NCBI RefSeq assembly: GCF_010211755.1
Contig: NZ_PDWR01000015.1
Span: forward strand, 17,233 to 81,232
DNA: 64,000 bases
Source: Pseudoxanthomonas sangjuensis
Lineage (GTDB): Bacteria; Pseudomonadota; Gammaproteobacteria; Xanthomonadales; Xanthomonadaceae
Direction of reading: 5' to 3'
Within the stretch, counting starts at the first letter, position 1, and every line of letters starts with the position of its first letter. Below the pieces are notes generated by a model. That model did not search any database, was not told where the DNA came from, and was given only the letters and a program-made list of their open reading frames with translations. Position numbers and translations under genes: made by a program. Shown here piece after piece: positions 10,603 through 19,509 of the stretch.

Positions 10603-10642
10603 CCCTTCCCCCTTTGGCGGGGGAAGGGTTGGGATGGGGGTG
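10603..10642. repeat. REP-type hairpin, left half of an inverted pair
   Basis: A perfect GC-rich hairpin (CCCTTCCCCC, loop TTTGGC, GGGGGAAGGG) is followed by TTGGGATGGGGGTG. The same module occurs in the opposite orientation at 10742-10780, so the two face each other across about 100 bp. This is the arrangement of a REP doublet. It lies upstream of the WGR gene and downstream of aroB. Confidence 0.75.
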
Positions 10643-10741
10643 CGATGGAGCTGGCGAACAAGAAAGTACCTGCATCATTTCGAGTGCAGCGTTGTCGCGC
10701 TCGACGTTGGTACAACAGCGGAATGATTGCCGGCTCCGCTT

Positions 10742-10780
10742 CACCCCCATCCCGGCCCTCCCCCGTCGAGGGGGAGGGGG
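10742..10780. repeat. REP-type hairpin, right half of an inverted pair
   Basis: CACCCCCATCCC is followed by the hairpin CCCTCCCCC-GTCGA-GGGGGAGGG. It is an inverted, slightly diverged copy of the module at 10603-10642. It ends immediately before the aroB stop codon at 10782, so it may also act as a 3'-end structure for the aroK-aroB transcript, although no T-run follows it on the minus strand. Confidence 0.75.
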
Positions 10781-10781
10781 C

Positions 10782-11903
10782 TCAGTTTTTCAGCACCGCC
10801 AGCACCGCCGCCTCGTCCACGTCCGGCACCACTTCGGCGCGGCCGATGCCCCGCCACAGCACCAGGCGCAGGCGGCCGGCGACGTTCTTCTTGTCCAGCC
10901 GCATCCGCGCCAGCAGGGCTTCCGGCGCCAGGCCCGCGGGAATGCGCGTCGGCAGGCCGTAGGCGCCCAGCAATGCGGCGAGCCGCGCCGCGTCTTCGGC
11001 GGAAGCCAGGCCCAGGTCGGCGGACAGCTTCGCCGCCAGCACCATGCCCACCGCCACCGCTTCGCCGTGGTTGAGGTTGTCGTTGCCCATGCCGCCGTAG
11101 CCCTGCTCGGCCTCGATCGCGTGGCCGAAGGTGTGGCCGAGGTTGAGCAGGGCGCGCTCGCCCTTTTCCAGCGGGTCGCGCTCGACGATCTCGGCCTTGT
11201 GCTCGCAGCTGCGGGCGATGGCCTGCGCCAGCGCCGCGGGGTCGCCGGCCAGCAGCGCGGCGCGCTCGGCGTGCAGCCATTCGAAGAACAGCGGATCGCG
11301 GATCGCGCCGTACTTGGCTACCTCGGCCAGCCCGGCGCGCAGTTCGCGCGGCGGCAGCGTGCGCAGCAGGTCGGTGTCGGCCAGCACCGCGCGCGGCGGA
11401 TGGAAGGCGCCGACCAGATTCTTGCCCTGCGGGATGTCGACCGCGGTCTTGCCGCCGACCGACGAATCGACCATCGCCAGCAGCGTGGTCGGCAGTTGCA
11501 CGCAGTCGACACCGCGCATCCAGCACGCCGCGGCGAAGCCGGCGAGGTCGCCGACCACGCCGCCGCCGAGCGCGAACACGCAGGCGTCGCGGGTGGCGCC
11601 GAGTGCGGCCAGCGCTTCGATCGCGTCGCCGAAGTGCGCCAGCGTCTTCGATTCCTCGCCGGCTGGCAGCACGAAGGTGCCGATCTGCAGTTCCGGGCGC
11701 ACCGCGTGCAGCGCTTCGCGCACGCCGGCGGCGTACAGCGGGGCGACGTTGGAGTCGCTGGCCAACAGCACGTGGCGGCCGCGGACCCGCTGCGCCAGCA
11801 GCGCGCCGTCGTAAACCAGGCCGGGGCCGATGTCGATGCGATACGGCGCGGCGCCGCCGACCTCGACGCTGCGGATCGCTTCGTGCCGCATCGCCGCGTT
11901 CAT
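10782..11903 (-). CDS. aroB: 3-dehydroquinate synthase
   Basis: 373 residues. It converts DAHP to 3-dehydroquinate, the second shikimate pathway step, using NAD+ and a divalent metal. Visible motifs: NAD-binding [22 protein letters not shown], metal ligands in [20 protein letters not shown] and [11 protein letters not shown]. The ATG at 11903 overlaps the aroK stop (ATGA), which fixes this start over a longer upstream reading frame. Cotranscribed with aroK. Confidence 0.97.
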   Translation of the reverse strand: MNAAMRHEAIRSVEVGGAAPYRIDIGPGLVYDGALLAQRVRGRHVLLASDSNVAPLYAAGVREALHAVRPELQIGTFVLPAGEESKTLAHFGDAIEALAALGATRDACVFALGGGVVGDLAGFAAACWMRGVDCVQLPTTLLAMVDSSVGGKTAVDIPQGKNLVGAFHPPRAVLADTDLLRTLPPRELRAGLAEVAKYGAIRDPLFFEWLHAERAALLAGDPAALAQAIARSCEHKAEIVERDPLEKGERALLNLGHTFGHAIEAEQGYGGMGNDNLNHGEAVAVGMVLAAKLSADLGLASAEDAARLAALLGAYGLPTRIPAGLAPEALLARMRLDKKNVAGRLRLVLWRGIGRAEVVPDVDEAAVLAVLKN

Positions 11904-12457
11904 GCGGCATGCTCCCCGGCGGCGTGCCCGCCGCGCTGCCACTGCGCCGCCAGTTGCCCGACCAGCGCGCAGGTCGCTTCGTGCGGGTTCAGGCCGTCGG
12001 TGTCCAGGGTCAGGTCGGCGATCTCGCGATACAGCGGCTCGCGCGCCGCGGACAGGTCGCGCAGGACCTGCTCGCGGTCGGCGGCCTGCAGCAGCGGGCG
12101 GTTGCGGTCGCGGCCGACGCGCTTGAGCTGGGATTCGACGCCGACCCGCAGGTACACGACGAAGCCGCGTTCGCGCATGCGCCGGCGGTTGTCGGCGTCG
12201 AGCACCGCGCCGCCACCGGTGGCGACCAGCTGGCCTTCGCCGGCGAGCACCTGCGCCAGCATCTCGCGCTCGCGCTGGCGGAAGCCGGCCTCGCCGACGT
12301 GCTCGAACAGCATCGGGATGCTGGCGCCGCTGTGCTCGACGATGGCGTGGTCCACGTCGACGAAGCGCAGGCCGAAGCGCTCGGCCAGGCGCTTGCCGAT
12401 CGAGGTTTTGCCGGCGCCCATCGGGCCGACCAGGATCAGGTTTGCGGCGGGATTCAT
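11900..12457 (-). CDS. aroK: Shikimate kinase
   Basis: 185 residues. It phosphorylates shikimate with ATP. Walker [13 protein letters not shown] lies near residues 10-21, followed by the shikimate-binding [11 protein letters not shown], the glycine-rich TGGGAVLD and the lid-type RDRNRPLL. Typical length. The start [11 protein letters not shown] is chosen because the P-loop strand follows at once; the upstream extension has no homology-like features. Forms the aroK-aroB operon with an ATGA overlap. Confidence 0.97.
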   Translation of the reverse strand: MNPAANLILVGPMGAGKTSIGKRLAERFGLRFVDVDHAIVEHSGASIPMLFEHVGEAGFRQREREMLAQVLAGEGQLVATGGGAVLDADNRRRMRERGFVVYLRVGVESQLKRVGRDRNRPLLQAADREQVLRDLSAAREPLYREIADLTLDTDGLNPHEATCALVGQLAAQWQRGGHAAGEHAA

Positions 12458-12555
12458 CGGGTTCGATGCTACCACTTCATAGCGAAGACTTAACGCGGGC
12501 GGGCCTAGTCTGCGGGTCCCGGCGCGCCGCGCCATCACGTGAGAAAGGAGTTCCC

Positions 12556-12759
12556 ATGTCCGTCGCCAAAGTCATCGAGGTCACCGCTTCCTCCAAGGTC
12601 AGCGTCGAGGACGCGGTCAAGGTCGGGCTGAAGAAGACCGCCGAGACGGTGAAGAACATCAAGGGCGCTTGGGTCAACGAAACCAAGGTGGTGACCGACG
12701 ACAGCGGCAACATCACCGAGTGGCGGGTCAACCTGCGCATCAGCTTCGTCGTCGCTTGA
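12556..12759 (+). CDS. Dodecin family flavin-binding protein
   Basis: 67 residues with the complete dodecin fold: [19 protein letters not shown], a helix, [15 protein letters not shown] and the final strand [11 protein letters not shown]. Dodecins form hollow dodecamers that store or buffer flavin or CoA. The aromatic Trp in KGAWV is the flavin-stacking position. A strong ribosome site (GAAAGGAG) lies 5 bases before the ATG. Single-gene unit, divergent from aroK and convergent with the glycerate kinase gene. Confidence 0.95.
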   Translation: MSVAKVIEVTASSKVSVEDAVKVGLKKTAETVKNIKGAWVNETKVVTDDSGNITEWRVNLRISFVVA

Positions 12760-12782
12760 TTTCGCAGGGGCGGGGCCCGCCC

Positions 12783-13595
12783 CTACGCAAACGGCCGGCG
12801 CCGCGCGTCCAGCGGCACCACCCGGTCCGCGATCGCCGGCAGCGTCCGCAGGGCCTGCCGGCTGGTCCGTTCGTAGTGTTGAACAAAGCGTTCGACCTGC
12901 GCGCGATCCATCGCCTTGCGCGACGGATCGCCGGCCTGCAGCGCTTGCTCCTGTTCCCAGCGCCACTGCGGCACCACTTCGAAACCGGGCGGCTGCAGGA
13001 ACCACAATGCGTCGATGCGCGACCACAGCGCCGGATAGTCGCGCGCCAGCGCGGCGTTGCACCAGCGCCGCCACGTGCCGCCGGCGTCCTCGCCGCGTTC
13101 CAGCGCATTGACCGGTACGGCCAGGGCGGCTTCGTCCTCCGCCGGCGTTGCCAGGAACCAGCCTTCGAAAACCACGACGTCGGCGGGTCCGTCGATCCGC
13201 TCCCAACGCGATTCCGGCAGGCGGTCGTCGCCCAGCTTGTCGAAGCGGGGCAGGGTGGCCGGTTCGCCGGCGCGCAGCGCATCCAGCGTGCGCAGCGCCA
13301 GCGCCATGTCGTGCGTGCCCGGCGGGCCGCGCGTGGCCAGCAGCGGGTGCACGTCGCGTGCCAGCGTCTCGCGCTCGGCCTTGCGCAGGTAGAAGTCGTC
13401 GATCGAGACGACGGCCGCGCGCAGCCCGCGCGAGCGCGCCAGCGCGGCGACCTGCGCGGCCAGCGTCGACTTCCCCGTGCCCTGCAGCCCGCTGATGCCG
13501 AACGCCGGCACAGGGCCGTTCCGGATCGAAAGCGCCGCGTCCAGCGCCTCGGCAACGAGTGCGTCCGGGAAACCGGGGGACTGAAGTTCGTTCAT
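12783..13595 (-). CDS. D-glycerate 3-kinase-like P-loop kinase
   Basis: 270 residues. Walker [15 protein letters not shown] is near residue 35, [15 protein letters not shown] follows, then the substrate-loop region [14 protein letters not shown] and a Walker B-like [10 protein letters not shown]. This order is characteristic of the glycerate 3-kinase (GLYK/YggC-like) family related to uridine kinases and pantothenate kinase. The predicted reaction is D-glycerate plus ATP to 3-phosphoglycerate. The substrate assignment rests on family resemblance. Cytoplasmic. Confidence 0.82.
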   Translation of the reverse strand: MNELQSPGFPDALVAEALDAALSIRNGPVPAFGISGLQGTGKSTLAAQVAALARSRGLRAAVVSIDDFYLRKAERETLARDVHPLLATRGPPGTHDMALALRTLDALRAGEPATLPRFDKLGDDRLPESRWERIDGPADVVVFEGWFLATPAEDEAALAVPVNALERGEDAGGTWRRWCNAALARDYPALWSRIDALWFLQPPGFEVVPQWRWEQEQALQAGDPSRKAMDRAQVERFVQHYERTSRQALRTLPAIADRVVPLDARRRPFA

Positions 13596-13609
13596 GGAAA
13601 TATCGGGAA

Positions 13610-13707
13610 CCGTTCGTGCTGAGCGTAGCCCGCGCAGCGGGCGAAGTCGAAGCGACGCACGTGGTCCTTCGACTTCGCGCCTGCGGCGCTACGCTCAGGA
13701 TGAACGG
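13610..13707. repeat. Dispersed palindrome, GAGCGTAG/TCGAAG family, copy 1
   Basis: An imperfect inverted repeat: CCGTTCGTGCTGAGCGTAG...GAAGTCGAAG, a short centre, then CCTTCGACTTC...CTACGCTCAGGATGAACGG. Related copies are at 51320-51418, 53547-53636 and 59077-59164. It lies in the 149-bp gap between the glycerate kinase and pdxH, close to the pdxH start. Confidence 0.85.
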
Positions 13708-13744
13708 GCATAATGATGCGCACGCCCGTGCCGCCCGTGATGCC

Positions 13745-14347
13745 ATGACCGACCTCTACGCCGAAGCCCTTTCCACGTTCGCCACGCTGTTCGACGAAGC
13801 CAGGGCCAGCGCCGCGGAACTGGAAGCCAATGCGATGACCGTGGCCACGGCGACGGCGGACGGCCGGCCGTCGGCGCGCATCGTGCTGCTGAAGTCGTTC
13901 GACGAGCGCGGCTTCGTGTTCTACACGCACCTCGACAGCCGCAAGGGCGGGGAACTGGCGGCCAACCCGCACGCGGCGCTGCTGTTCCTGTGGCGCAGCC
14001 TGCGCGAAGCGGGGGTGCAGGTGCGGATCGAAGGGGCGGTCGAAGTCGTCGCCGACGCCGAGGCGGACGCCTACTTCGCCAGCCGCCCGCGCCTGAGCCA
14101 GATCGGCGCGTGGGCTTCGGCGCAGTCGCGCACGCTGGCCACGCGCGAGGATTTCGAGGACCGCATCGCCCAGGTCGAGGCCGAATTCGAGGGCCGCGAG
14201 GTGCCGCGCCCGGACGGCTGGAGCGGCTACCGCGTAGTCCCCGAAGCCTTCGAATTCTGGTACGGCGCGCAGTTCCGCCTGCACGAGCGCTGGCGCTACG
14301 AGCGTGGAGCGGACGGTGGCTGGACGAAGCGGATGCTGTATCCGTGA
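13745..14347 (+). CDS. pdxH: Pyridoxamine 5'-phosphate oxidase
   Basis: 200 residues. FMN-dependent oxidation of PNP/PMP to pyridoxal 5'-phosphate. Signatures visible: [21 protein letters not shown] (FMN site), [48 protein letters not shown], and the C-terminal [18 protein letters not shown]. Slightly short N-terminus but all active-site regions are present. The start MTDLYAEAL is chosen over upstream in-frame codons because those lie inside a palindromic repeat. Confidence 0.97.
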   Translation: MTDLYAEALSTFATLFDEARASAAELEANAMTVATATADGRPSARIVLLKSFDERGFVFYTHLDSRKGGELAANPHAALLFLWRSLREAGVQVRIEGAVEVVADAEADAYFASRPRLSQIGAWASAQSRTLATREDFEDRIAQVEAEFEGREVPRPDGWSGYRVVPEAFEFWYGAQFRLHERWRYERGADGGWTKRMLYP

Positions 14348-14373
14348 GCATGCCGTTGCCCGTCTGTAGGAGC

Positions 14374-14437
14374 GGCGTAAGCCGCGACAGGGCCATCCCG
14401 TGAAAGTCCGGCCGCGGCTTGCGCCGCTCCCGCGGGA
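14374..14437. repeat. Dispersed palindrome, GTAGGAGCGGCG family, copy 1
   Basis: The left arm GGAGCGGCGTAAGCCGCG (14379-14396) pairs with CGCGGCTTGCGCCGCTCC (14413-14430) with few mismatches; TGTA precedes the left arm. Related elements are at 45743-45840 and 61461-61513. It sits directly between pdxH and the BtuF-like gene and would form a strong hairpin in either transcript. Confidence 0.85.
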
Positions 14438-14446
14438 AGCGGCATC

Positions 14447-15244
14447 GTGATCGGCCCGCGCCGCATCGTCTGCCTGACCGAGGAACCGACCGAAACGCTG
14501 TACGCGCTCGGCGAGCAGGACCGCATCGTCGGCATCAGCGGCTTCACCGTGCGTCCCGCCGTCGCGCGCAAGGAAAAACCGAAGGTCAGCGCCTTCACCA
14601 GCGCCAGGATCGACGAGATCCTGAAGCTCGACCCCGATTTCGTCGTCGGCTTCTCCGACATCCAGGCGGAAATCGCGGCCGAACTGATCGGTCGCGGCGT
14701 CGAAGTGTGGATCGCCAACCACCGCAGCGTCGACGGCATCCTCGACTATATCCGTCGCCTCGGCGCGCTGGTCGGCGTCGCCGGCAAGGCGAATGCCTAT
14801 GCCGACGGATTGCGCCGCGGGCTCGACGGGATCGAGCGCGAATCGGCAAAGCTGCCGAGGCGGCCGCGCGTCTATTTCGAGGAATGGGATGAGCCGCAGA
14901 TCAGCGGCATCCGCTGGGTCGCCGAACTGATCCGCATTGCCGGCGGCGACGACGTGTTCCCCGAGCTCGCGGCCGAGCCGCTGGCGAAGCGGCGCATCCT
15001 TGCCGATCCGTGCGAAGTGGTGCGGCGCGCGCCGGACATCATCCTGGGCTCGTGGTGCGGCAAGAAATTCCGCCCCGACAGGGTCGCGGCCCGCGCCGGC
15101 TGGGACGCGATCCCGGCGGTGCGCGCCGGCGAACTGCACGAAATCAAGTCGCCGCTGATCCTGCAGCCGGGCCCGGCGGCGCTGACCGACGGCGTGGACG
15201 GGATCGCGCGGATCGTCCGCGCGTGGGCGGCACGCAACGCGTGA
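14447..15244 (+). CDS. BtuF-like substrate-binding protein without signal peptide
   Basis: 265 residues of the TroA/BtuF type III binding-protein fold: RIVCLTEEPTETLYALGEQDRIVGIS, a DPDFVVGFSDIQAEIAAEL segment, a connecting helix, and a second lobe with YFEEWDEPQISGIRWVAEL and PDIILGSWCGKKF. Normally such proteins deliver vitamin B12 or a metal chelate to an ABC importer. Here there is no signal peptide and no transporter gene beside it, so it may be a cytoplasmic corrinoid-binding relative; that is inference. GTG start; the fold begins at once. Confidence 0.8.
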   Translation: MIGPRRIVCLTEEPTETLYALGEQDRIVGISGFTVRPAVARKEKPKVSAFTSARIDEILKLDPDFVVGFSDIQAEIAAELIGRGVEVWIANHRSVDGILDYIRRLGALVGVAGKANAYADGLRRGLDGIERESAKLPRRPRVYFEEWDEPQISGIRWVAELIRIAGGDDVFPELAAEPLAKRRILADPCEVVRRAPDIILGSWCGKKFRPDRVAARAGWDAIPAVRAGELHEIKSPLILQPGPAALTDGVDGIARIVRAWAARNA

Positions 15245-15330
15245 CCCTTCATCGGCCGTAAACGCCCGCGCATGGCATAGTCCGGCGGCAAGTCCGCGTG
15301 AGTCCCATAAACTTTCGTGAGGGTGCCTTC

Positions 15331-15702
15331 ATGTTGCTGAAGCAGATTCTTGCCGCCACGCTCGCCGTCGCCCTGGTGTCCGGTACCTGCACCAGCGCCT
15401 ATGCCGGCGTCATCACCACGCAGCAGGCGCTGTCCGCCGAAGCGCGCGCCACCACCGAGCAACAGATCCGGACCGCACTGGCACGCGAGGATGTGCGCAA
15501 GGCCATGCAGAGCTACGGCGTGGCCCCGGCCGACGTCGACGCGCGTATCGCCTCGCTGAGCGACGCCGAACTGCTGCGCCTGCAGGGCGAAGTCGACCGC
15601 CTGCCGGCGGGCGGCGGTGCCCTGGCGGTGATCGGCGTCGTGTTCCTGGTGCTGCTGATCCTGGAACTGGTAGGCGTCACCAACATCTTCAACCGCGTGT
15701 GA
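15331..15702 (+). CDS. PA2779-type small exported/membrane protein
   Basis: 123 residues. Signal peptide 1 to about 26 (SAYA-GV), an amphipathic helical region rich in Ala/Glu/Arg (residues 30-88, ending in LSDAELLRLQGEVDRLPAGGG), then one C-terminal membrane helix (ALAVIGVVFLVLLILELVGVTNIF). This is the pattern of the PA2779 family of unknown function. The GTG start of the next gene overlaps its stop, as in other genomes where this family precedes a PA2778-type cysteine peptidase. Confidence 0.8.
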   Translation: MLLKQILAATLAVALVSGTCTSAYAGVITTQQALSAEARATTEQQIRTALAREDVRKAMQSYGVAPADVDARIASLSDAELLRLQGEVDRLPAGGGALAVIGVVFLVLLILELVGVTNIFNRV

Positions 15703-16688
15703 CCGCGCGCCACCTGCTGCGCCGGGCGATCCTCGCGGGGGGCGCCATGGCGTGCGCCGGCTGCGCGATCAATCCGCCGCTGCGGGTGGACGGCATGGTT
15801 CCCGCCGCGGGCATCGACCTGACCCGGCGCGTGCCATTCCATCCGCAAACGGAGTACCAGTGCGGCCCGGCCGCGCTGGCCACGGTGCTTGGCAGCAGCG
15901 GCGTGCCCGCCACACCGGAAAGCCTGGCGCCGCAGGTCTACCTGCCGGGGCGCCATGGCAGCCTGCAGGTCGAACTGATCGGCGCCACCCGCCGCGCCGG
16001 CCGCATTCCGTACCTCCTGCCACGCGAGCCCGAGGCGCTGTTCGCCGAACTGCAGGCCGGGCGCCCGGTGCTGGTGCTGCAGAACCTGCTGGTCCGCAGC
16101 GTGCCGAAATGGCACTACGCCGTGCTCGTCGGCGCCGATGCCGGCCGCAATCGCATCCGCCTGAACAGCGGCGACAGGCGCGGCCTGCCAATGCCGGCGC
16201 CGAAGTTCATGCGCACCTGGGACTGGGGTGGGCGCTGGGCACTGGTGGCGCTGAAGCCCGGCGAATTGCCGGCCAGCGCCGCCGATCCGGCCGCGTACCT
16301 GGCCGCCGTGGCCGATTTCGAGGCGGTCGCCGGCGCCGCGGCCGCGCGGCCCGCGTACCTGGCCGCACAGCGGCGCTGGCCGGAAGACGGCCGGGTGCAC
16401 ATGGCGCTGGGCAACCAGGCCTATGCCGGCGGCGACAAGCGTGCCGCCGTCGCGCACTACCGCGAGGGGCTGGCGCATGCGCCCGGGGATCCGGTGCTGG
16501 CGAACAACTACGCGTCGGTGATGGGCGAACTGGGTTGCCGGGCGCAGGCCTTGCGGGCGCTGGACGGCGTGCGCGACGACGGAACGTCGACGTGGCGCGA
16601 ACAGCTGTTGCGCACGCGCGGGGAAGTGGAAGCGGCGAAGGCGCGCCCCGCGGCCGATTGCGCGAAGCTGGCGTTGCCGGCGCGCTAG
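15699..16688 (+). CDS. PA2778-type C39-like cysteine peptidase with TPR tail, lipoprotein
   Basis: 329 residues. Export signal with a lipobox-like ACAGC near residue 21, then a C39-like papain-fold domain: VPFHPQTEYQCGPAALATVL (catalytic Cys in QCGPA), WHYAVLVGAD (catalytic His) and a later Asn/Asp region. The C-terminal third is tetratricopeptide-like (VHMALGNQAYAGGDKRAAVAHY, APGDPVLANNYASVMGELG). Probably a periplasmic or outer-membrane lipoprotein peptidase working with the PA2779-type partner. The GTG at 15699 overlaps the preceding stop by 4 bases. Confidence 0.84.
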   Translation: MTARHLLRRAILAGGAMACAGCAINPPLRVDGMVPAAGIDLTRRVPFHPQTEYQCGPAALATVLGSSGVPATPESLAPQVYLPGRHGSLQVELIGATRRAGRIPYLLPREPEALFAELQAGRPVLVLQNLLVRSVPKWHYAVLVGADAGRNRIRLNSGDRRGLPMPAPKFMRTWDWGGRWALVALKPGELPASAADPAAYLAAVADFEAVAGAAAARPAYLAAQRRWPEDGRVHMALGNQAYAGGDKRAAVAHYREGLAHAPGDPVLANNYASVMGELGCRAQALRALDGVRDDGTSTWREQLLRTRGEVEAAKARPAADCAKLALPAR

Positions 16689-16762
16689 GCGGCGGCTTGC
16701 TCTGAAGGCACTCCCGCCGATGCCGGCAGGCAGCGGGGGCAGGCTCTACTCCACGCGTAGCG

Positions 16763-17587
16763 TCAGTCGTTGGCGGCGGACAGCGCCGCGCCGCGCATGC
16801 GCGCGGCATGGATCGCCTTGCCGACCAGCGCTTCGAAGCCGCCGGCCTGGAAGGTTTCGATCGCCGCCTGCGTGGTGCCGTTCGGCGAGGTGACGCGGCG
16901 GCGCAGTTCGGCCGGCACTTCGCCGGTTTCGGTCAGCATCCGCGCCGCGCCGAGGAGGGTTTGCAGGACCAGCGTGCGGGCCGCATCGGCGGGCAGGCCT
17001 TCGGCGATGGCGGCCGTTTCCATCGCCTCGGCCAGCAGGAACACGTAGGCCGGACCGCTGCCGGAGACCGCGGTGACCGAATCCATCAGCGTTTCGTCGG
17101 CGACCCACACGGTCGGGCCGGCGGCGGCGAGCAACTGCTCCGCGCGTTCGCGTCCGCCGGCGTCGACGTTGCCGGTCGCGAACAGCCCGGTCACGCCGGC
17201 GCCGAGCAGGGCGGGGGTGTTCGGCATCGCGCGGATCACCGGCGGTTCCGCGCCGAGCCAACGCTGCAGTTGCGCGGACGTGATGCCGGCGGCGATGGAG
17301 ACGACCAGCGGGTTCCGTTCCCGTGCCGCATCCGCCAGCGATTCGCAGACGCTGTGCAGCACCTGCGGTTTGACCGCGAACAGCCACAACGGGGCCCGCG
17401 CGACGGCCTGCGTCGCGTCGGCGTAGGTGTTCACGCCGAAATCGCGCGCCAGCGCCTCGCGCAGCGCTTCGACCGGTTCGGCCACGTGCAATTGCGACGG
17501 CTCGTAGCCGCGGCCGACCAGCCCGCCGATCAGGCTGCGCGCCATGTTGCCGCCGCCGACGAAGGCGATGTGCCGTGTTGCATCCAT
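16763..17587 (-). CDS. proC: Pyrroline-5-carboxylate reductase
   Basis: 274 residues. Last step of proline synthesis, NAD(P)H-dependent. N-terminal Rossmann motif FVGGGNMARSLIGGL, the conserved VIRAMPNTPALLGAG, the catalytic-region TAVSGSGPAYVFLLAEAM and the C-terminal helical dimerisation domain with VTSPNGTTQAAIETF. Typical length. 10 bp downstream of yggS in the same direction, a linkage widespread in proteobacteria. Confidence 0.98.
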   Translation of the reverse strand: MDATRHIAFVGGGNMARSLIGGLVGRGYEPSQLHVAEPVEALREALARDFGVNTYADATQAVARAPLWLFAVKPQVLHSVCESLADAARERNPLVVSIAAGITSAQLQRWLGAEPPVIRAMPNTPALLGAGVTGLFATGNVDAGGRERAEQLLAAAGPTVWVADETLMDSVTAVSGSGPAYVFLLAEAMETAAIAEGLPADAARTLVLQTLLGAARMLTETGEVPAELRRRVTSPNGTTQAAIETFQAGGFEALVGKAIHAARMRGAALSAAND

Positions 17588-17597
17588 CGATGTGTCC

Positions 17598-18281
17598 TCA
17601 GGTTTTGGGTGGGCGCGCGCCGAACAGCGCGGTGCCGATGCGCACCATGGTCGCGCCTTCCCCGATCGCGAGGGCGAAGTCGTCGCTCATGCCCATCGAC
17701 AGGGTATCGACCGACGGGTAGCGGGCGGCGAGGCCGTCGAACAGTTCGCGCATGCGCCGGAACGCCGGGCGGCGCAGTTCGATGTCCGCGTGCGGCGTCG
17801 GGATCGCCATCAGCCCGCGCAGTGCCAGGCCCGGCTCGGCGGCGATGGCGGCGGCGAGTGCGTCGACCTCGCCCGGGCGGCAGCCGTGCTTGCTGGTTTC
17901 GTCGTCGACGTTGACCTGCACCAGTACGTTCAGCGGCGGCCGGCCGGCCGGCCGGAATCGCGCCAGCGCCGCCACCAGCTTGCCCCGGTCGACGGTCTGC
18001 ACCCAATCGAACAAGGTCGCGGCGGCCTCGGCCTTGTTCGATTGCAGGTGCCCGATCAGGTGCCATTCCAGGCCCAGCCCGGCCAGCTCGCGCGCCTTGG
18101 CCTGCGCTTCCTGGACGTAGTTCTCGCCGAAAGCGTGCTGTCCGTCCGCGGCGAGTTGCGCGATGGCCGCGGACGGTTGCAACTTGGACACCGCAAGCAG
18201 GCGCGGCACTGGCCGCCCCGCGGCTTTGGCTGCGTTTTCAATGCGTTGCAGGGTCTCGCTGAGGGTGCTGGCGAGGATCAT
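17598..18281 (-). CDS. yggS: YggS/PLPBP family pyridoxal phosphate homeostasis protein
   Basis: 227 residues of the alanine-racemase N-domain-like TIM barrel. The PLP lysine is in LLAVSKLQ (about residue 33), with FGENYVQEAQAKA, WHLIGHLQSNK, VLVQVNVDDETSKHG and LSMGMSDDFALAIGEGATMVRIGTALFG completing the signature. It controls free PLP and amino-acid balance rather than catalysing a known reaction. Cotranscribed with proC. Its start is 95 bp from the divergent pilT. Confidence 0.95.
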   Translation of the reverse strand: MILASTLSETLQRIENAAKAAGRPVPRLLAVSKLQPSAAIAQLAADGQHAFGENYVQEAQAKARELAGLGLEWHLIGHLQSNKAEAAATLFDWVQTVDRGKLVAALARFRPAGRPPLNVLVQVNVDDETSKHGCRPGEVDALAAAIAAEPGLALRGLMAIPTPHADIELRRPAFRRMRELFDGLAARYPSVDTLSMGMSDDFALAIGEGATMVRIGTALFGARPPKT

Positions 18282-18291
18282 CGTCCAACCA

Positions 18292-18319
18292 TTGGCGACT
18301 GCTGATGGCGCGCTATACT
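18292..18319 (+). promoter_or_regulatory. Sigma-70-type promoter for pilT
   Basis: TTGGCG at 18292-18297, a 16-bp spacer and TATACT at 18314-18319, placed 57 bp before the pilT ATG in the 94-bp divergent gap with yggS. The hexamers are close to consensus, which stands out in this GC-rich sequence. Confidence 0.55.
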
Positions 18320-18375
18320 GCCTGCAGGGGAAGTATCGTTCCAGTCGCAGCACATCTTCGTGGGGAAGCAGCGTT

Positions 18376-19413
18376 ATGGATATCGCCGAACTACTGGCGT
18401 TCTCGGTCAAGAACAAGGCCTCCGACCTCCACCTGTCGGCCGGGTTGCCGCCGATGATCCGGGTGGACGGCGACGTGCGCCGGATCAACATCCCCGCGCT
18501 CGACCACAAGCAGGTGCATGCGCTGATCTACGACATCATGTCGGACAAGCAGCGCCGCGATTACGAGGAATTCCTCGAGGTCGACTTCTCGTTCGAGATC
18601 CCGTCGCTGGCGCGCTTCCGCGTCAACGCGTTCAACCAGAACCGCGGCGCCGGCGCGGTGTTCCGCACCATTCCGTCGGAAGTGCTGACCCTCGAGGACC
18701 TGAACTGCCCGCCGATCTTCCGCGAACTGATCCAGCAGCCGCAGGGCCTGATCCTGGTCACCGGTCCGACCGGTTCGGGCAAGTCGACCACCCTGGCGGC
18801 GATGCTCGACCACATCAACAAGAACGAATACGCGCACATCCTCTCGGTCGAGGACCCGATCGAGTTCGTCCACACCTCGCAGAAGTGCCTGATCAACCAG
18901 CGCGAGGTGCACCGCGACACCCACGGCTTCAACGAGGCGCTGCGCTCGGCGCTGCGCGAGGACCCCGACTACATCCTGGTCGGCGAGTTGCGCGACCTCG
19001 AGACCATCCGCCTGGCGCTGACCGCGGCGGAAACCGGCCACCTGGTGTTCGGCACCCTGCACACCAGCTCGGCGGCCAAGACCATCGACCGCATCATCGA
19101 CGTGTTCCCCGCCGGCGAGAAGCCGATGGTGCGCTCGATGCTGTCCGAATCGCTGCGCGCGGTGATCTCGCAGGCGCTGCTGAAGAAGGTCGGCGGCGGC
19201 CGCACGGCGGCGTGGGAGATCATGGTCGGCACGCCCGCCATCCGCAACCTGATCCGCGAGGACAAGGTCGCGCAGATGTATTCGGCCATCCAGACCGGCC
19301 AGCAACTGGGCATGATGACGCTGGACCAGCACCTGCAGGACATGGTCAAGCGCAACCTGGTCAGCCGCCAGCAGGCCAGGGAGTACGCGAAGGACAAGCG
19401 GTTGTTCGAGTAA
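18376..19413 (+). CDS. pilT: Type IV pilus retraction ATPase PilT
   Basis: 345 residues. N-terminal PAS-like domain (MDIAELLAFSVKNKASDLHL), then the RecA-like motor: Walker A GPTGSGKST at about 130-138, Asp box HILSVEDPIEF, Walker B ILVGELRDLETI, His box TGHLVFGTLHT, and the C-terminal AIRNLIRE motif required for retraction. It powers pilus disassembly for twitching motility at the inner-membrane base. Followed by pilU in the same direction after 96 bp. Confidence 0.98.
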   Translation: MDIAELLAFSVKNKASDLHLSAGLPPMIRVDGDVRRINIPALDHKQVHALIYDIMSDKQRRDYEEFLEVDFSFEIPSLARFRVNAFNQNRGAGAVFRTIPSEVLTLEDLNCPPIFRELIQQPQGLILVTGPTGSGKSTTLAAMLDHINKNEYAHILSVEDPIEFVHTSQKCLINQREVHRDTHGFNEALRSALREDPDYILVGELRDLETIRLALTAAETGHLVFGTLHTSSAAKTIDRIIDVFPAGEKPMVRSMLSESLRAVISQALLKKVGGGRTAAWEIMVGTPAIRNLIREDKVAQMYSAIQTGQQLGMMTLDQHLQDMVKRNLVSRQQAREYAKDKRLFE

Positions 19414-19509
19414 TTTCGGGAAAGGCAGGCGGACGGCGCGGGGCCGGCATCCCCGGTTTCCGCGACCAGCGTCTCCTGCCTCCCGCCTCCAGTCCCCCGG
19501 AGTTCAGCC

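Noticed and set aside
15699..15830. Possible frameshift between the PA2779- and PA2778-type genes
   Set aside because: Each has its own export signal, and the 4-bp GTGTGA overlap is a normal coupled start.
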